From Pseudoroseicyclus tamaricis (GTDB lineage: Bacteria > Pseudomonadota > Alphaproteobacteria > Rhodobacterales > Rhodobacteraceae): a stretch of 64,000 nt of DNA. The notes below the pieces were generated by a model. It was not told the DNA's origin. It saw only the letters and a list, made by a program, of their open reading frames with translations, and ran no database searches. Positions 46,121-53,903 of this stretch are shown here, one piece after another. The DNA lies in NCBI RefSeq assembly GCF_012070395.1, contig NZ_JAAFYS010000002.1:558001-622000 (forward strand). Direction: 5' to 3'. A program made the translations under genes and the position numbers. How positions within the stretch are numbered: position 1 is the stretch's first letter; each line of letters starts with the position of its first letter.

Positions 46121-47967
46121 AGGACGTCCTGCTCGACCCGCAAGAAGAGGTCGCCATCCGCCAGCACCTCGCCCTCGTGGCCCTCGCCAAGCGCCCCGCA
46201 GACCGGGTGCTCCGCGTCGGGCGGCTGCTGGAGGTGCATGGCCGCGAGTGGCTGGAGGATCAGGAGATCGTCATCGCCGGCAAGCGCATCGCCTGGGTCG
46301 GCCCGGCGGGCGCCTGGCCCGGCGAGGCGGCGGAGCGGGTGCACCGGCCGGATCTCGCCGCCGTGCCCGGCTTCGGCGAGGCGCACAAGCACATCGAATC
46401 GACCCACCTGACGCCGGAATGGGACGCCGCGATGGTTCTCCCCCGGGGCTGCACGTGGACATGCGAGGCCTCCCACGAGTTCGCCAACGTCAACGGGCCG
46501 CGCAACCTCGAGTTCTGGCTGAAGGCCCGCGAGGCGGGGATGCCGAACAAGATATTCCCCCTCCCCGGCTCCGCCGTGCCGCCCACGGCCTATGAGCATG
46601 GCGGCGGCTGGTTCGGCCATGACGAGCAGGCAGGCTTCATGCAGAGCCCCATGGTCGCCGGCCTCGACGAGGTGATGGACTGGCCCGCCGTCTGGAACCC
46701 CGAGAACCCGGCCTACGAGCGCCTCTGGGGCATGATCGGCGCCACCCTCGCCGGGCGCGGCGTGGTGGAGGGGCATGCTGCCGGGCTGACGGCGCTCGGC
46801 GACATCAACGCCTTCGCCGCCGCCGGCCTTGCCGGCGACCACGAGGGGCGGGCCGCCGCCGAGGTGCGCGAGAAGCTGCGCCGGGGCATCTTCATCGAGG
46901 TGCGCCCGCAATCCATGGTCGCCATCTTCGAGGGCCTGCTGGCCGAGGGTCAGGAGGACTGGAGCCAGTTCGCGCTGATCACCGATGACCGCTCCGCCTC
47001 CGACACGCTGCGCATGGGGGCGACGGACCATAACGTACGCCTCGCCGTCTCCTGCGGGATCCCGGTGGAGGTCGCCATCCAGATGGTCACGATCAACCCC
47101 GCCCGCCATATGCGGCTGACGCCCTATGTCGGCTCCATCTCGCCGGGGCGCTTCGCCGACGCGGTGCTACTCTCCGACGTGGGCAGCCTCGAGATCGCCG
47201 AGGTCTGGGCGGACGGGCAACAGGTCTCCGACGGGACGCGCTACATCGGCCCCATGGCCAGGATCGACTGGCCGGACTGGGCGACGCAGACGGTCAACCT
47301 GCCCCAGCCGGTGACGGCGGCGGACTTCGCCATTCCCGCGCCGGAGGGCCGGCAGACCGTCACCGCCGCTATCCTGCGCCCCTTCCACTGGTACAATGAT
47401 TTCCTGACCGCCGAGCTGCCGGTCGAGGGCGGGCTGGCGCAGCGGGACAGCGCGCAGAAGATCACCAAGTTCGCCATCGTCGACCGCTATTCCGGCGGAG
47501 GCGAGGTGGCCAAGATGTTCTGGAAGGGCACCGGCCCCGCCACGCCCGCGACGGCGCTCGCCTGCTCCGTCGCCCATGACAAGCACAACATCTGGGCCGT
47601 CGGCTCTTCGGACGAGGCGATGGCCATGGCAGTCAACGCCATCCGCGAGATGCAGGGCGGCTGGGCGCTGGTGGTGAACGGCGAGGTGACGGCGACCGTC
47701 CGCTACGAGGTCGGCGGGCTGATGAGCGCGCGGCCGGCGGAGGAGCTGGATGCGGAGATGCAGGCCCTCTACCGCGCCGCCGAGGCGGTGGACTGGATGT
47801 GGGAGCCGACGGCGACGGAGAACTGGCCCGAGGGCTTCCCCGAGCGGCTCGCGTTTGCCACCCTCACCTGCGCCCCGTGGCGCTGGGTGCTGGTGGCGCC
47901 GGGGCCGCTGGCGCCGGAGGGCTTCGTCAACGTCACCACGGGGCAGACGCACCCGGTCGTCTGGTGA
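46117..47967 (+). CDS. ade: adenine deaminase family protein
   Basis: 616 residues, starting inside the previous stop (ATGA). The first metal motif reads GFGEAHKHIESTHLTPE instead of the common DAHVHIES form, and further motifs are VVEGHAAGL, FALITDDRSASDTLRMG and NPARHMRL. The C-terminal domain with GTGPATPATALACSVAHDKH and MAVNAIREMQGGWALV is the adenine deaminase (AdeC) signature. It converts adenine to hypoxanthine in a metal-dependent way. The altered HxH surroundings could mean a shifted substrate. Last gene of the plus-strand operon. Confidence 0.88.
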   Translation: MKDVLLDPQEEVAIRQHLALVALAKRPADRVLRVGRLLEVHGREWLEDQEIVIAGKRIAWVGPAGAWPGEAAERVHRPDLAAVPGFGEAHKHIESTHLTPEWDAAMVLPRGCTWTCEASHEFANVNGPRNLEFWLKAREAGMPNKIFPLPGSAVPPTAYEHGGGWFGHDEQAGFMQSPMVAGLDEVMDWPAVWNPENPAYERLWGMIGATLAGRGVVEGHAAGLTALGDINAFAAAGLAGDHEGRAAAEVREKLRRGIFIEVRPQSMVAIFEGLLAEGQEDWSQFALITDDRSASDTLRMGATDHNVRLAVSCGIPVEVAIQMVTINPARHMRLTPYVGSISPGRFADAVLLSDVGSLEIAEVWADGQQVSDGTRYIGPMARIDWPDWATQTVNLPQPVTAADFAIPAPEGRQTVTAAILRPFHWYNDFLTAELPVEGGLAQRDSAQKITKFAIVDRYSGGGEVAKMFWKGTGPATPATALACSVAHDKHNIWAVGSSDEAMAMAVNAIREMQGGWALVVNGEVTATVRYEVGGLMSARPAEELDAEMQALYRAAEAVDWMWEPTATENWPEGFPERLAFATLTCAPWRWVLVAPGPLAPEGFVNVTTGQTHPVVW

Positions 47968-47971
47968 GGGC

Positions 47972-47990
47972 GGGGGGCCCTGCGCCCCCC
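47972..47990 (+). terminator. G+C hairpin after the adenine deaminase gene
   Basis: GGGGGGC / GCCCCCC with a 5-base loop, four bases past the stop codon. Related to the G-run hairpins at 15660 and 17220. No T run follows. Confidence 0.45.
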
Positions 47991-48150
47991 TCCTCCCGCG
48001 GCCGGCAGCCCGGAAGCCCGCGTTTTTCTTCGCAGGGCGAAGCTCCCTGCTGGACAGGTCGCACCATCATTGCTTAGGTCCGTGGGCTGGAGCCGCGATG
48101 CCGTTCATCTGTCTCGTCGCGGCTGAACACGTCATAAAGGGAGGAGACCC

Positions 48151-49239
48151 ATGGACAGACGCTCATTCATCACCAGGTCCGTGATCGCGGGCACCGGTGC
48201 CGCCGCGCTGGCGGCGCCGGCCATCGCTCAGGGCAACATGACCTGGCGGATGGTCACCACCTGGCCGAAGAACTTCCCCGGCCTCGGTGTCGGCGCGCAG
48301 CGCCTCGCCGACCGGATCACCGCCGCCTCCGGTGGCCGGCTGACCGTGCAGGTCTATGCCGCCGGTGAGCTCGTGCCGCCGCTGCAATCGCTCGACGCCG
48401 TCATCGACGGCACCGCCGAGATGAGCCACGGCGCCGCCTATTACTGGCAGAACAAGTCGACCGCCCTCTCCTTCTTCACCGGCGTGCCCTACGGCATGAC
48501 CTCCAGCGAGCTCGCGGGCTGGATCCGCCACATGGGCGGTCAGGAGCTGTGGGACGAGGTCTATGACCAGTTCGGCGTGCAGGGCTTCCTCTCCGGCAAC
48601 ACCGGCACGCAGGCCGGCGGCTGGTTCCGCAACGAGCTGACCGGCGTCGCCGACCTGCAGGGCCTGCGCTTCCGCACCCCCGGCCTTGGCGGCCGCGTGT
48701 GGGAGCAGCTCGGCGCCACCGTCACCAACATGGCTGCGGGCGAAATCTTCCAGGCGCTGCAATCGGGCACGCTCGACGCGGCGGAATTCGTGGGCCCCTA
48801 CAACGACCTCGCGCTCGGCTTCTATCAGGTGGCGAAGAACTACTACTTCCCCTCCTTCGTCGAGCCCGGCCTCGCCACCGAGCTGGTGGTCGACAAGGCC
48901 AAGTTCCAGGAGCTGCCCGACGACCTGCAGGCCATCGTCCGCGATGTCTCCCAGGCCGAGTACGACATGGTCGCCTCCGACTTCGCCGCCAACGACCCGC
49001 GCGCGCTGCAGACGCTCATCAACGAGCATGACGTCAACGTACTGCAGTTCCCCGACGAGATCCTCGAGGCGGGGGCCGAGGCCTCCAAGGCGGTGATCAC
49101 CGAGCTGCGCGAGTCCGACGACGACCTGACCAAGCGCACGGCGGAGAGCTTCGTCGAAGCGCTCAACATCATGCGCGTGCGCACGCAGTCGACCGACAGC
49201 GCCTTCATCCGCGCCCGGGAGCAGTACTTCTCCATCTGA
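48151..49239 (+). CDS. TRAP transporter substrate-binding protein, TakP-like
   Basis: 362 residues. A twin-arginine signal MDRRSFITRSVIAGTGAAAL leads to cleavage after AIAQ. The chain has WRMVTTWPKNFPGLGVGAQR, GNTGTQAGGWFRNEL and DAAEFVGPYNDLALGFY, closely following the TakP alpha-keto acid-binding protein of Rhodobacter, including the Arg (in FRTPG) that binds a carboxylate. Periplasmic capture of a 2-oxo acid is likely. The membrane subunits are convergent just downstream. RBS GGGAGGAGACCC. Confidence 0.92.
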   Translation: MDRRSFITRSVIAGTGAAALAAPAIAQGNMTWRMVTTWPKNFPGLGVGAQRLADRITAASGGRLTVQVYAAGELVPPLQSLDAVIDGTAEMSHGAAYYWQNKSTALSFFTGVPYGMTSSELAGWIRHMGGQELWDEVYDQFGVQGFLSGNTGTQAGGWFRNELTGVADLQGLRFRTPGLGGRVWEQLGATVTNMAAGEIFQALQSGTLDAAEFVGPYNDLALGFYQVAKNYYFPSFVEPGLATELVVDKAKFQELPDDLQAIVRDVSQAEYDMVASDFAANDPRALQTLINEHDVNVLQFPDEILEAGAEASKAVITELRESDDDLTKRTAESFVEALNIMRVRTQSTDSAFIRAREQYFSI

Positions 49240-49263
49240 CGGATCGGAGCTGCCCGAACAAAG

Positions 49264-49294
49264 AAGGCCCGGATCGCAGGATCCGGGCCTTTTT
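49264..49294. terminator. bidirectional terminator between TRAP genes
   Basis: AGGCCCGGATC-GCAG-GATCCGGGCCT followed by TTTT; an 11-bp stem serving the binding protein gene and possibly the opposing permease gene. Confidence 0.85.
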
Positions 49295-49315
49295 CGTTGC
49301 CGCTGCCTCTCCCGG

Positions 49316-50689
49316 CTAAAGCCAGGTGACGATCTGCGGGAAGATGAACAGGATCGCGATGGCCACCATCTGCAGCAGCACGAAGGGGATCACGCCGCGG
49401 TAGATCGCCGAGGTCGGCAGATCGTCCGGCGCCACGCCGCGCAGATAGAAGAGCGCGAAGCCGAAGGGCGGCGTCAGGAAGCTGGTCTGCAGGTTCACGC
49501 CGACGATCACGCCGAGCCACACCGGGTCCACGTCCAAGGCCAGCAGGATCGGCGCGGTGATCGGGATGACGATGAAGATGATCTCGAACGTGTCGAGGAT
49601 GAAGCCCAGCACGAACATGATGAGCATCACGACGAGCACGGCCGCCAGTGTTCCCCCCGGCAGGTTGGAGAGGAAGGCGTGGACGAGGTTGTCGCCCCCC
49701 ATCAGGCGGAAGACGATCGAGAAGACCGAGGCGCCGAAGAGGATGATGAACACCATCGAGGTGATCGTCGCCGTGGAGACGACCGTCTCCTGCAGGATGC
49801 GGAACGACAGCCGCCAGCGCAGCGCCGCCAGCAAGATGGCGCCCACGGCGCCCACCGAGGCGGCTTCCGTCGGGGTCGCGATGCCGCCGAGGATGGAGCC
49901 GAGGACGGCGACGATCAGCAGCAGGGGCGGGATCAGGGCGACGGCCACCTCGCGGATCAGCCCGCGCTTCTCCTCCGCCGGGACAGGCGTCGCCGGGCAG
50001 GAGGCCGGGTCCGTCACGGCCTTGAAGATCACCCAGAGCGTGTAGAGCCCGACGAGCAGCACGCCCGGCAGGAGCGCCCCCGCGAAGAGGTCGCCGACGG
50101 AGACGGGGACAGGCGCGAAGTTGCCCTTCTCCATCTGCACCTGCGCGTTGATGCCCGAGAGCATGTCGCCCATGAAGATCAGCACCGTCGAGGGCGGGAT
50201 GATCTGGCCGAGCGTGCCGCTCGCGCAGATGACGCCGGTGGCGAGCTTGGGATCGTAGCCGGCGCGCAGCATCGCCGGCAGCGAGATCAGGCCCATGGTC
50301 ACCACCGTCGCGCCGACGACGCCGGTGGAGGCGGCGAGCATGGCGCCGACGAGGATGACCGAAAGCCCGAGCCCGCCGCGCAGGTTGCCGAAGAGCTTGC
50401 TCATGGTCAGCAAAAGCTGCTCGGCGATGCGCGAGCGCTCCAGCATCACCCCCATGAAGATGAAGAGCGGCACCGCCACCAGCACCTCGCTCGACATGAA
50501 GCCGATGTAGCGGTTCGGCAGGCTGCCGAAGTTCGACGGATCGAACACGCCGAGGGACCAGCCGACGAGGCCGAAGAGCAGCGACACGCCGGCGAGCGTG
50601 AAGGCAACGGGGAAGCCGAGCATCAGGAAGCCGATGATCCCGAAGAACATCAGCCCCGCGAGGAGTTCGCCCAGAAGGACAGGATCCAT
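49316..50689 (-). CDS. TRAP transporter large permease, DctM
   Basis: 457 residues from the ATG at 50689. Some 12 hydrophobic segments; MLGFPVAFTLAGVSLLFGL, VAVPLFIFMGVMLERS, IIPPSTVLIFMGDMLSG, ATPTEAASVGAVGA and QTSFLTPPFGFALFYLRG are DctM landmarks. Sodium-coupled solute transport across the inner membrane. Its start shares one base with the stop of the small subunit. The long frame upstream of 50689 belongs to the small subunit gene's shadow. Confidence 0.95.
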   Translation of the reverse strand: MDPVLLGELLAGLMFFGIIGFLMLGFPVAFTLAGVSLLFGLVGWSLGVFDPSNFGSLPNRYIGFMSSEVLVAVPLFIFMGVMLERSRIAEQLLLTMSKLFGNLRGGLGLSVILVGAMLAASTGVVGATVVTMGLISLPAMLRAGYDPKLATGVICASGTLGQIIPPSTVLIFMGDMLSGINAQVQMEKGNFAPVPVSVGDLFAGALLPGVLLVGLYTLWVIFKAVTDPASCPATPVPAEEKRGLIREVAVALIPPLLLIVAVLGSILGGIATPTEAASVGAVGAILLAALRWRLSFRILQETVVSTATITSMVFIILFGASVFSIVFRLMGGDNLVHAFLSNLPGGTLAAVLVVMLIMFVLGFILDTFEIIFIVIPITAPILLALDVDPVWLGVIVGVNLQTSFLTPPFGFALFYLRGVAPDDLPTSAIYRGVIPFVLLQMVAIAILFIFPQIVTWL

Positions 50690-51261
50690 CAGGTGGTCAC
50701 CCCCGGCAGCTCGGCGGCGAGGCCGCGGTAGCGCAGCTTCTCGGGCAAGAGGTTGTCCCGCCCGGCCAGCACGAGGATGGAGCGCAGCGCCATCGCGATC
50801 CCCTGCAGCCCGATAAGCACCGCGAAGGCGATGATGAAGGACTTCAGCACGAAGAGCCCCGGCATGCCGCCGACGTTGGAGGAGCCTTCGAGGTAGCTCC
50901 ACGAGCGGGTGACGAAGGGCATCGAGTAGGCAAGCACCACGTAGGTGAAGGGCAGCAGGAAGACGAGCACCCCGATCAGGTCGACCACCGCCTTCCGCTT
51001 GCGAGAGGCGGTGCGGTAGAAGATGTCGACACGAACGTGATCGTCGCGCAGGAGCGCGAAGCCGGCGACGGCGGTGAACATCGCGCCGTTCAGCCAGATG
51101 TAGAGATCCTGCATCCAGACGAAGCTGATCGAGAAGACGTAGCGCTGCACCACGACGGTGAAGCACACGACCACGATCCCCAGCGCCAGCCAGGAAAAGA
51201 CCCAGCCGATCACCAGATTTATGGCGCAGATGACCCTGACGATGACTGCGATGGCGCCCAT
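50689..51261 (-). CDS. TRAP transporter small permease, DctQ
   Basis: 190 residues from the ATG at 51261, after GAGGGGAGGCGGGC. Four hydrophobic helices and the loop VWMQDLYIWLNGAMFTAVAG and LLRDDHVRVDIFY typical of DctQ. Forms the membrane complex with DctM. Divergent from ctaG across a 256-base spacer that includes an 11-bp tandem repeat. Confidence 0.92.
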   Translation of the reverse strand: MGAIAVIVRVICAINLVIGWVFSWLALGIVVVCFTVVVQRYVFSISFVWMQDLYIWLNGAMFTAVAGFALLRDDHVRVDIFYRTASRKRKAVVDLIGVLVFLLPFTYVVLAYSMPFVTRSWSYLEGSSNVGGMPGLFVLKSFIIAFAVLIGLQGIAMALRSILVLAGRDNLLPEKLRYRGLAAELPGVTT

Positions 51262-51458
51262 GCCCGCCTCCCCTCTTGACGGACCGCTGTTGGCACATAT
51301 GGCGCGCCCGGACAACATTCTCGGAGCGCGCCGCTGCGTTTCGATCCCGGCGCGGCAGGCGTGCCGCAGCCGGCGCGGCATGGCCGTTCCGAGCCCGGGG
51401 GGCCGAAAGCCGCGCCGGGGGAGGAACAAAAAGGACTCGCGGCCATTAGCGATACTAT

Positions 51459-51480
51459 GCGACGGCTGTGCGACGGCTGT
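51459..51480. repeat. 11-bp tandem duplication
   Basis: GCGACGGCTGT twice in a row, just downstream of a TACTAT -10-like box in the spacer before ctaG. No other feature is clear in 51262-51517. Confidence 0.6.
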
Positions 51481-51517
51481 CGTTAACCCCGCCGCTGGCC
51501 TCAGGAGACGTATCAGG

Positions 51518-52216
51518 GTGAACGCGATCTATTGCGGCGCTCCCCCGCCGCCGTCCGACCTCTGGTCGCGCTGGAACCTCGATCCGGTGCTGATCGCGGC
51601 CCTCCTCGTGCTGGCCGTGGCCCTTCGGCGCGACCGCGCGGCGCTGGCCGGCGTCGGCGTCTTGGCCCTCGCCTTCATCTCCCCGCTCTGTGCCCTCTCT
51701 TCCGCGCTCTTCTCGGCGCGGGTGGTGCACCATCTCCTCCTCGTCGCCGTGGCGGCGCCCCTGCTGGCGCAAGCCCTGCGGGGGCGGCGGACGGAGAGCC
51801 TCGCGCTGCCGACGGCCATTTCGGCGGCGGTGCTCTGGGCGTGGCACCTGCCGGCGGCCTATGACCTCGCCCTGTCCAACGTCGCCGTCTACTGGCTGAT
51901 GCAGCTGACGCTCGTCGGCACCGCCACGTGGTTCTGGCACGCGGTGCTGAACGGGCGCGCCTCGCCGGTGGAGCGGATGGCCTTCATCATCGCCGGCTTC
52001 GCGCAGATGGGGATGCTCGGCGCCCTGCTCACCTTCGCCCCCCAGCAGCTCTATGCCGCGCATGTCATCGCGCCCTTCCTATGGGGCATCACGCCGCTGG
52101 CGGACCAGCAGCTCGGCGGGCTGATCATGTGGGTGCCGGCCGGCATCCCCTATGCCATCGCCGCCGGCTTTCAGGCGCGGCAGAGCTGGGCGCTCCTGTC
52201 CCGGGAGGCGGCGTGA
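51518..52216 (+). CDS. ctaG: CtaG-type cytochrome oxidase assembly membrane protein
   Basis: 232 residues from a GTG at 51518 with AGGAGACG upstream. Six or so hydrophobic segments; ARVVHHLLLVAVAAPLLA, AVLWAWHLPAAYDLAL and ADQQLGGLIMWVPAG are the signature of the caa3-type CtaG family. Members assist assembly of heme-copper oxidases, probably copper delivery. It begins the oxidase cluster and overlaps the next gene (GTGA). Confidence 0.9.
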   Translation: MNAIYCGAPPPPSDLWSRWNLDPVLIAALLVLAVALRRDRAALAGVGVLALAFISPLCALSSALFSARVVHHLLLVAVAAPLLAQALRGRRTESLALPTAISAAVLWAWHLPAAYDLALSNVAVYWLMQLTLVGTATWFWHAVLNGRASPVERMAFIIAGFAQMGMLGALLTFAPQQLYAAHVIAPFLWGITPLADQQLGGLIMWVPAGIPYAIAAGFQARQSWALLSREAA

Positions 52217-52725
52217 TCGACTGGGTCGTGGCGACGGTGCCGCTCTTCAAGGTGCTGCACATCGCGGCCCTGTGCATCTGGTGCGGCGGGCTCATCGTCC
52301 TGCCGCTGATGCTCGCCCGGCACGACCCGGCGGTGGTGGAGGAGGATTACCGCCTCATCCGCCGGGGCACCCACATCGCCTACACGATGGGCGTCACGCC
52401 CGCCGCCGTCATCGCCGTCATCGCCGGGACATGGCTGATCTTCCTGCGCGGCGCCTTCGTGCCCTGGCTCTTCGCCAAGCTGGCCTTCGTGGCGCTTTTG
52501 GTGCTCATCCACGCCTGGGTCGGCCACGTCGTGGCCCAGGTGGCGGAGGAGCCGGGCACGCAGCGCCCGCCGGAGCCCTACCTGCCCGTCGCGGCTGTGC
52601 TCTTCTGCGTCGTCGCCATCCTCGTGCTGGTGCTGGCGAAGCCGGACATCGGCACCGTCAGCTTCCCCGACTGGATGATGGAGCCGCGCGACAATCAACT
52701 GCTCTTCGACGTTCCCAGCCGGTAA
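52213..52725 (+). CDS. CopD-like small membrane protein
   Basis: 170 residues from a GTG at 52213. Four hydrophobic helices; FKVLHIAALCIWCGGLIVLP holds a conserved His and Cys, and IHAWVGHVVAQV a second His pair. This pattern fits the CopD/HemJ-like group. A part in copper handling or heme for the adjacent oxidase is inferred. Its last 31 bases overlap the convergent DUF2231 gene. Confidence 0.8.
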   Translation: MIDWVVATVPLFKVLHIAALCIWCGGLIVLPLMLARHDPAVVEEDYRLIRRGTHIAYTMGVTPAAVIAVIAGTWLIFLRGAFVPWLFAKLAFVALLVLIHAWVGHVVAQVAEEPGTQRPPEPYLPVAAVLFCVVAILVLVLAKPDIGTVSFPDWMMEPRDNQLLFDVPSR

Positions 52726-53216
52726 TCGAAGACGAGCTTGCCCCCATGCCACCCCGTGAGAGCCACCATGCCGAGACTGAGCGCCGACAGCAGGATGCCG
52801 TAGGGCAGCACCGCATCGATGTAGCCCGTCGTCAGCCGGTAGCCCCAGTTCGCCCCGAGCAGCGCCAGCGTACAGACGGCGATGATGAAATGCGTCCACG
52901 CCGGCGCCCGGGCGCGGATGCCGGAGACGAGCAGCAGCTCCGCCGTGCCGGAGAAGCCCGCCGCCATGCCGAAGAGAAAGCCCGTGCCGACGGCCCAGAG
53001 CCCGGCGCGCGCCCAGAAGGGCTCCCCCGTCCACCAGTAGAACAGGTCGGCCCCGATGGTGCAGAAGGTCAGCGCCACGGGGAAGGCGACGCTCATGGCG
53101 TGGATCGGGTGGCCGAGGATGGCCACGCGCGATTCCGTCTGGTCGAAGCCGGGGCGCTCGCTGATCGGGTCGATCAGCTCCTCGCTGTTGCTGTGCTCGA
53201 TCGGGTCCGTCGTCAT
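52695..53216 (-). CDS. DUF2231 membrane protein
   Basis: 173 residues from the ATG at 53216. RVAILGHPIHAMSVAFPVAL with the conserved GHPIH motif, then four hydrophobic helices and GWHGGKLVFDYRLG at the C-terminus, typical of DUF2231. Function unknown, though several members neighbour oxidases or copper genes. It is encoded against the oxidase operon, overlapping the gene before it and, at its start, the presumed start of subunit II. Confidence 0.85.
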   Translation of the reverse strand: MTTDPIEHSNSEELIDPISERPGFDQTESRVAILGHPIHAMSVAFPVALTFCTIGADLFYWWTGEPFWARAGLWAVGTGFLFGMAAGFSGTAELLLVSGIRARAPAWTHFIIAVCTLALLGANWGYRLTTGYIDAVLPYGILLSALSLGMVALTGWHGGKLVFDYRLGTSKSS

Positions 53217-53903
53217 CGCCCTGTCCTTCTCCGTGGCATCGCCCTCGGGACAACGCTCACCCTCCTTGCCGGTTGCGAGGGGGCGCTGTCCACCCTGCAG
53301 CCGGCCGGCCCGGCCGCCCGCCACATCGCCACATTGTGGTGGGTGATGCTCGCCGGCGCCACAGCGATCTTCGCCATGGTGGCGATCCTCATCACCCTCG
53401 CCTTCCGCCGCGGCCGGCGGGCCGAGGGGAAGGACGAGGCGCGCAGCGTGCGCGTCTGGATCCTCGGGCTCGGCCTCGGCTTCTCGATGACCATCCTCGC
53501 CGCGCTCCTCGGCTTCGGCCTCTTCATCGGCGAGCGGCTGCTGCCGCGTGGCGGGGAGGAGGTCGTCACCGTGGGCGCCGAGGGGCGGCAATGGGCCTGG
53601 ACCTTCCGCTACGAGGGCCGCGCGCCGACGGAGGACGTGCTGCACATCCCCGCCGGGCGGCCAGTCGACGTGGCGGTGACGACCACGGACGTCATCCACA
53701 GCTTCTGGATCCCCCGTCTGGCCGGCAAGCTCGACGCCATCCCCGGCCACACCAACATCCTTCGCATCGAGGCAGACAGCCCCGGCACCTTTGCCGGCCT
53801 CAGCGCCGAATACAGCGGCCCCGGCTATGACAGCTTCTCCTTCTCCGTCGTCGCCCATGGCCCGGCGGAGTGGGATGCCTTCCTCGCAGGTCAGACCGAA
53901 TGA
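53193..53903 (+). CDS. heme-copper oxidase subunit II, quinol-oxidase type (no CuA)
   Basis: 236 residues from a GTG at 53193, the only in-frame start that gives a signal peptide ending in lipobox LLAGC (Cys 28); the start is uncertain. Two membrane helices precede a cupredoxin domain (GRQWAWTFRYEG, VIHSFWIPRLAGKLDAIPGH). Where cytochrome c oxidases have the CuA Cys-Cys-His-Met cluster, this reads LSAEYSGPGYDSFSF, as in the CyoA quinol oxidase subunit. So electrons probably enter from quinol. Overlaps subunit I by 4 bases. Confidence 0.85.
   Translation: MLDRVRRHRPVLLRGIALGTTLTLLAGCEGALSTLQPAGPAARHIATLWWVMLAGATAIFAMVAILITLAFRRGRRAEGKDEARSVRVWILGLGLGFSMTILAALLGFGLFIGERLLPRGGEEVVTVGAEGRQWAWTFRYEGRAPTEDVLHIPAGRPVDVAVTTTDVIHSFWIPRLAGKLDAIPGHTNILRIEADSPGTFAGLSAEYSGPGYDSFSFSVVAHGPAEWDAFLAGQTE

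Noticed and set aside
52152-53192. long plus-strand extension ahead of oxidase subunit II
   Set aside because: It passes through the CopD-like and DUF2231 genes in other frames; no family similarity until the signal peptide near 53193.
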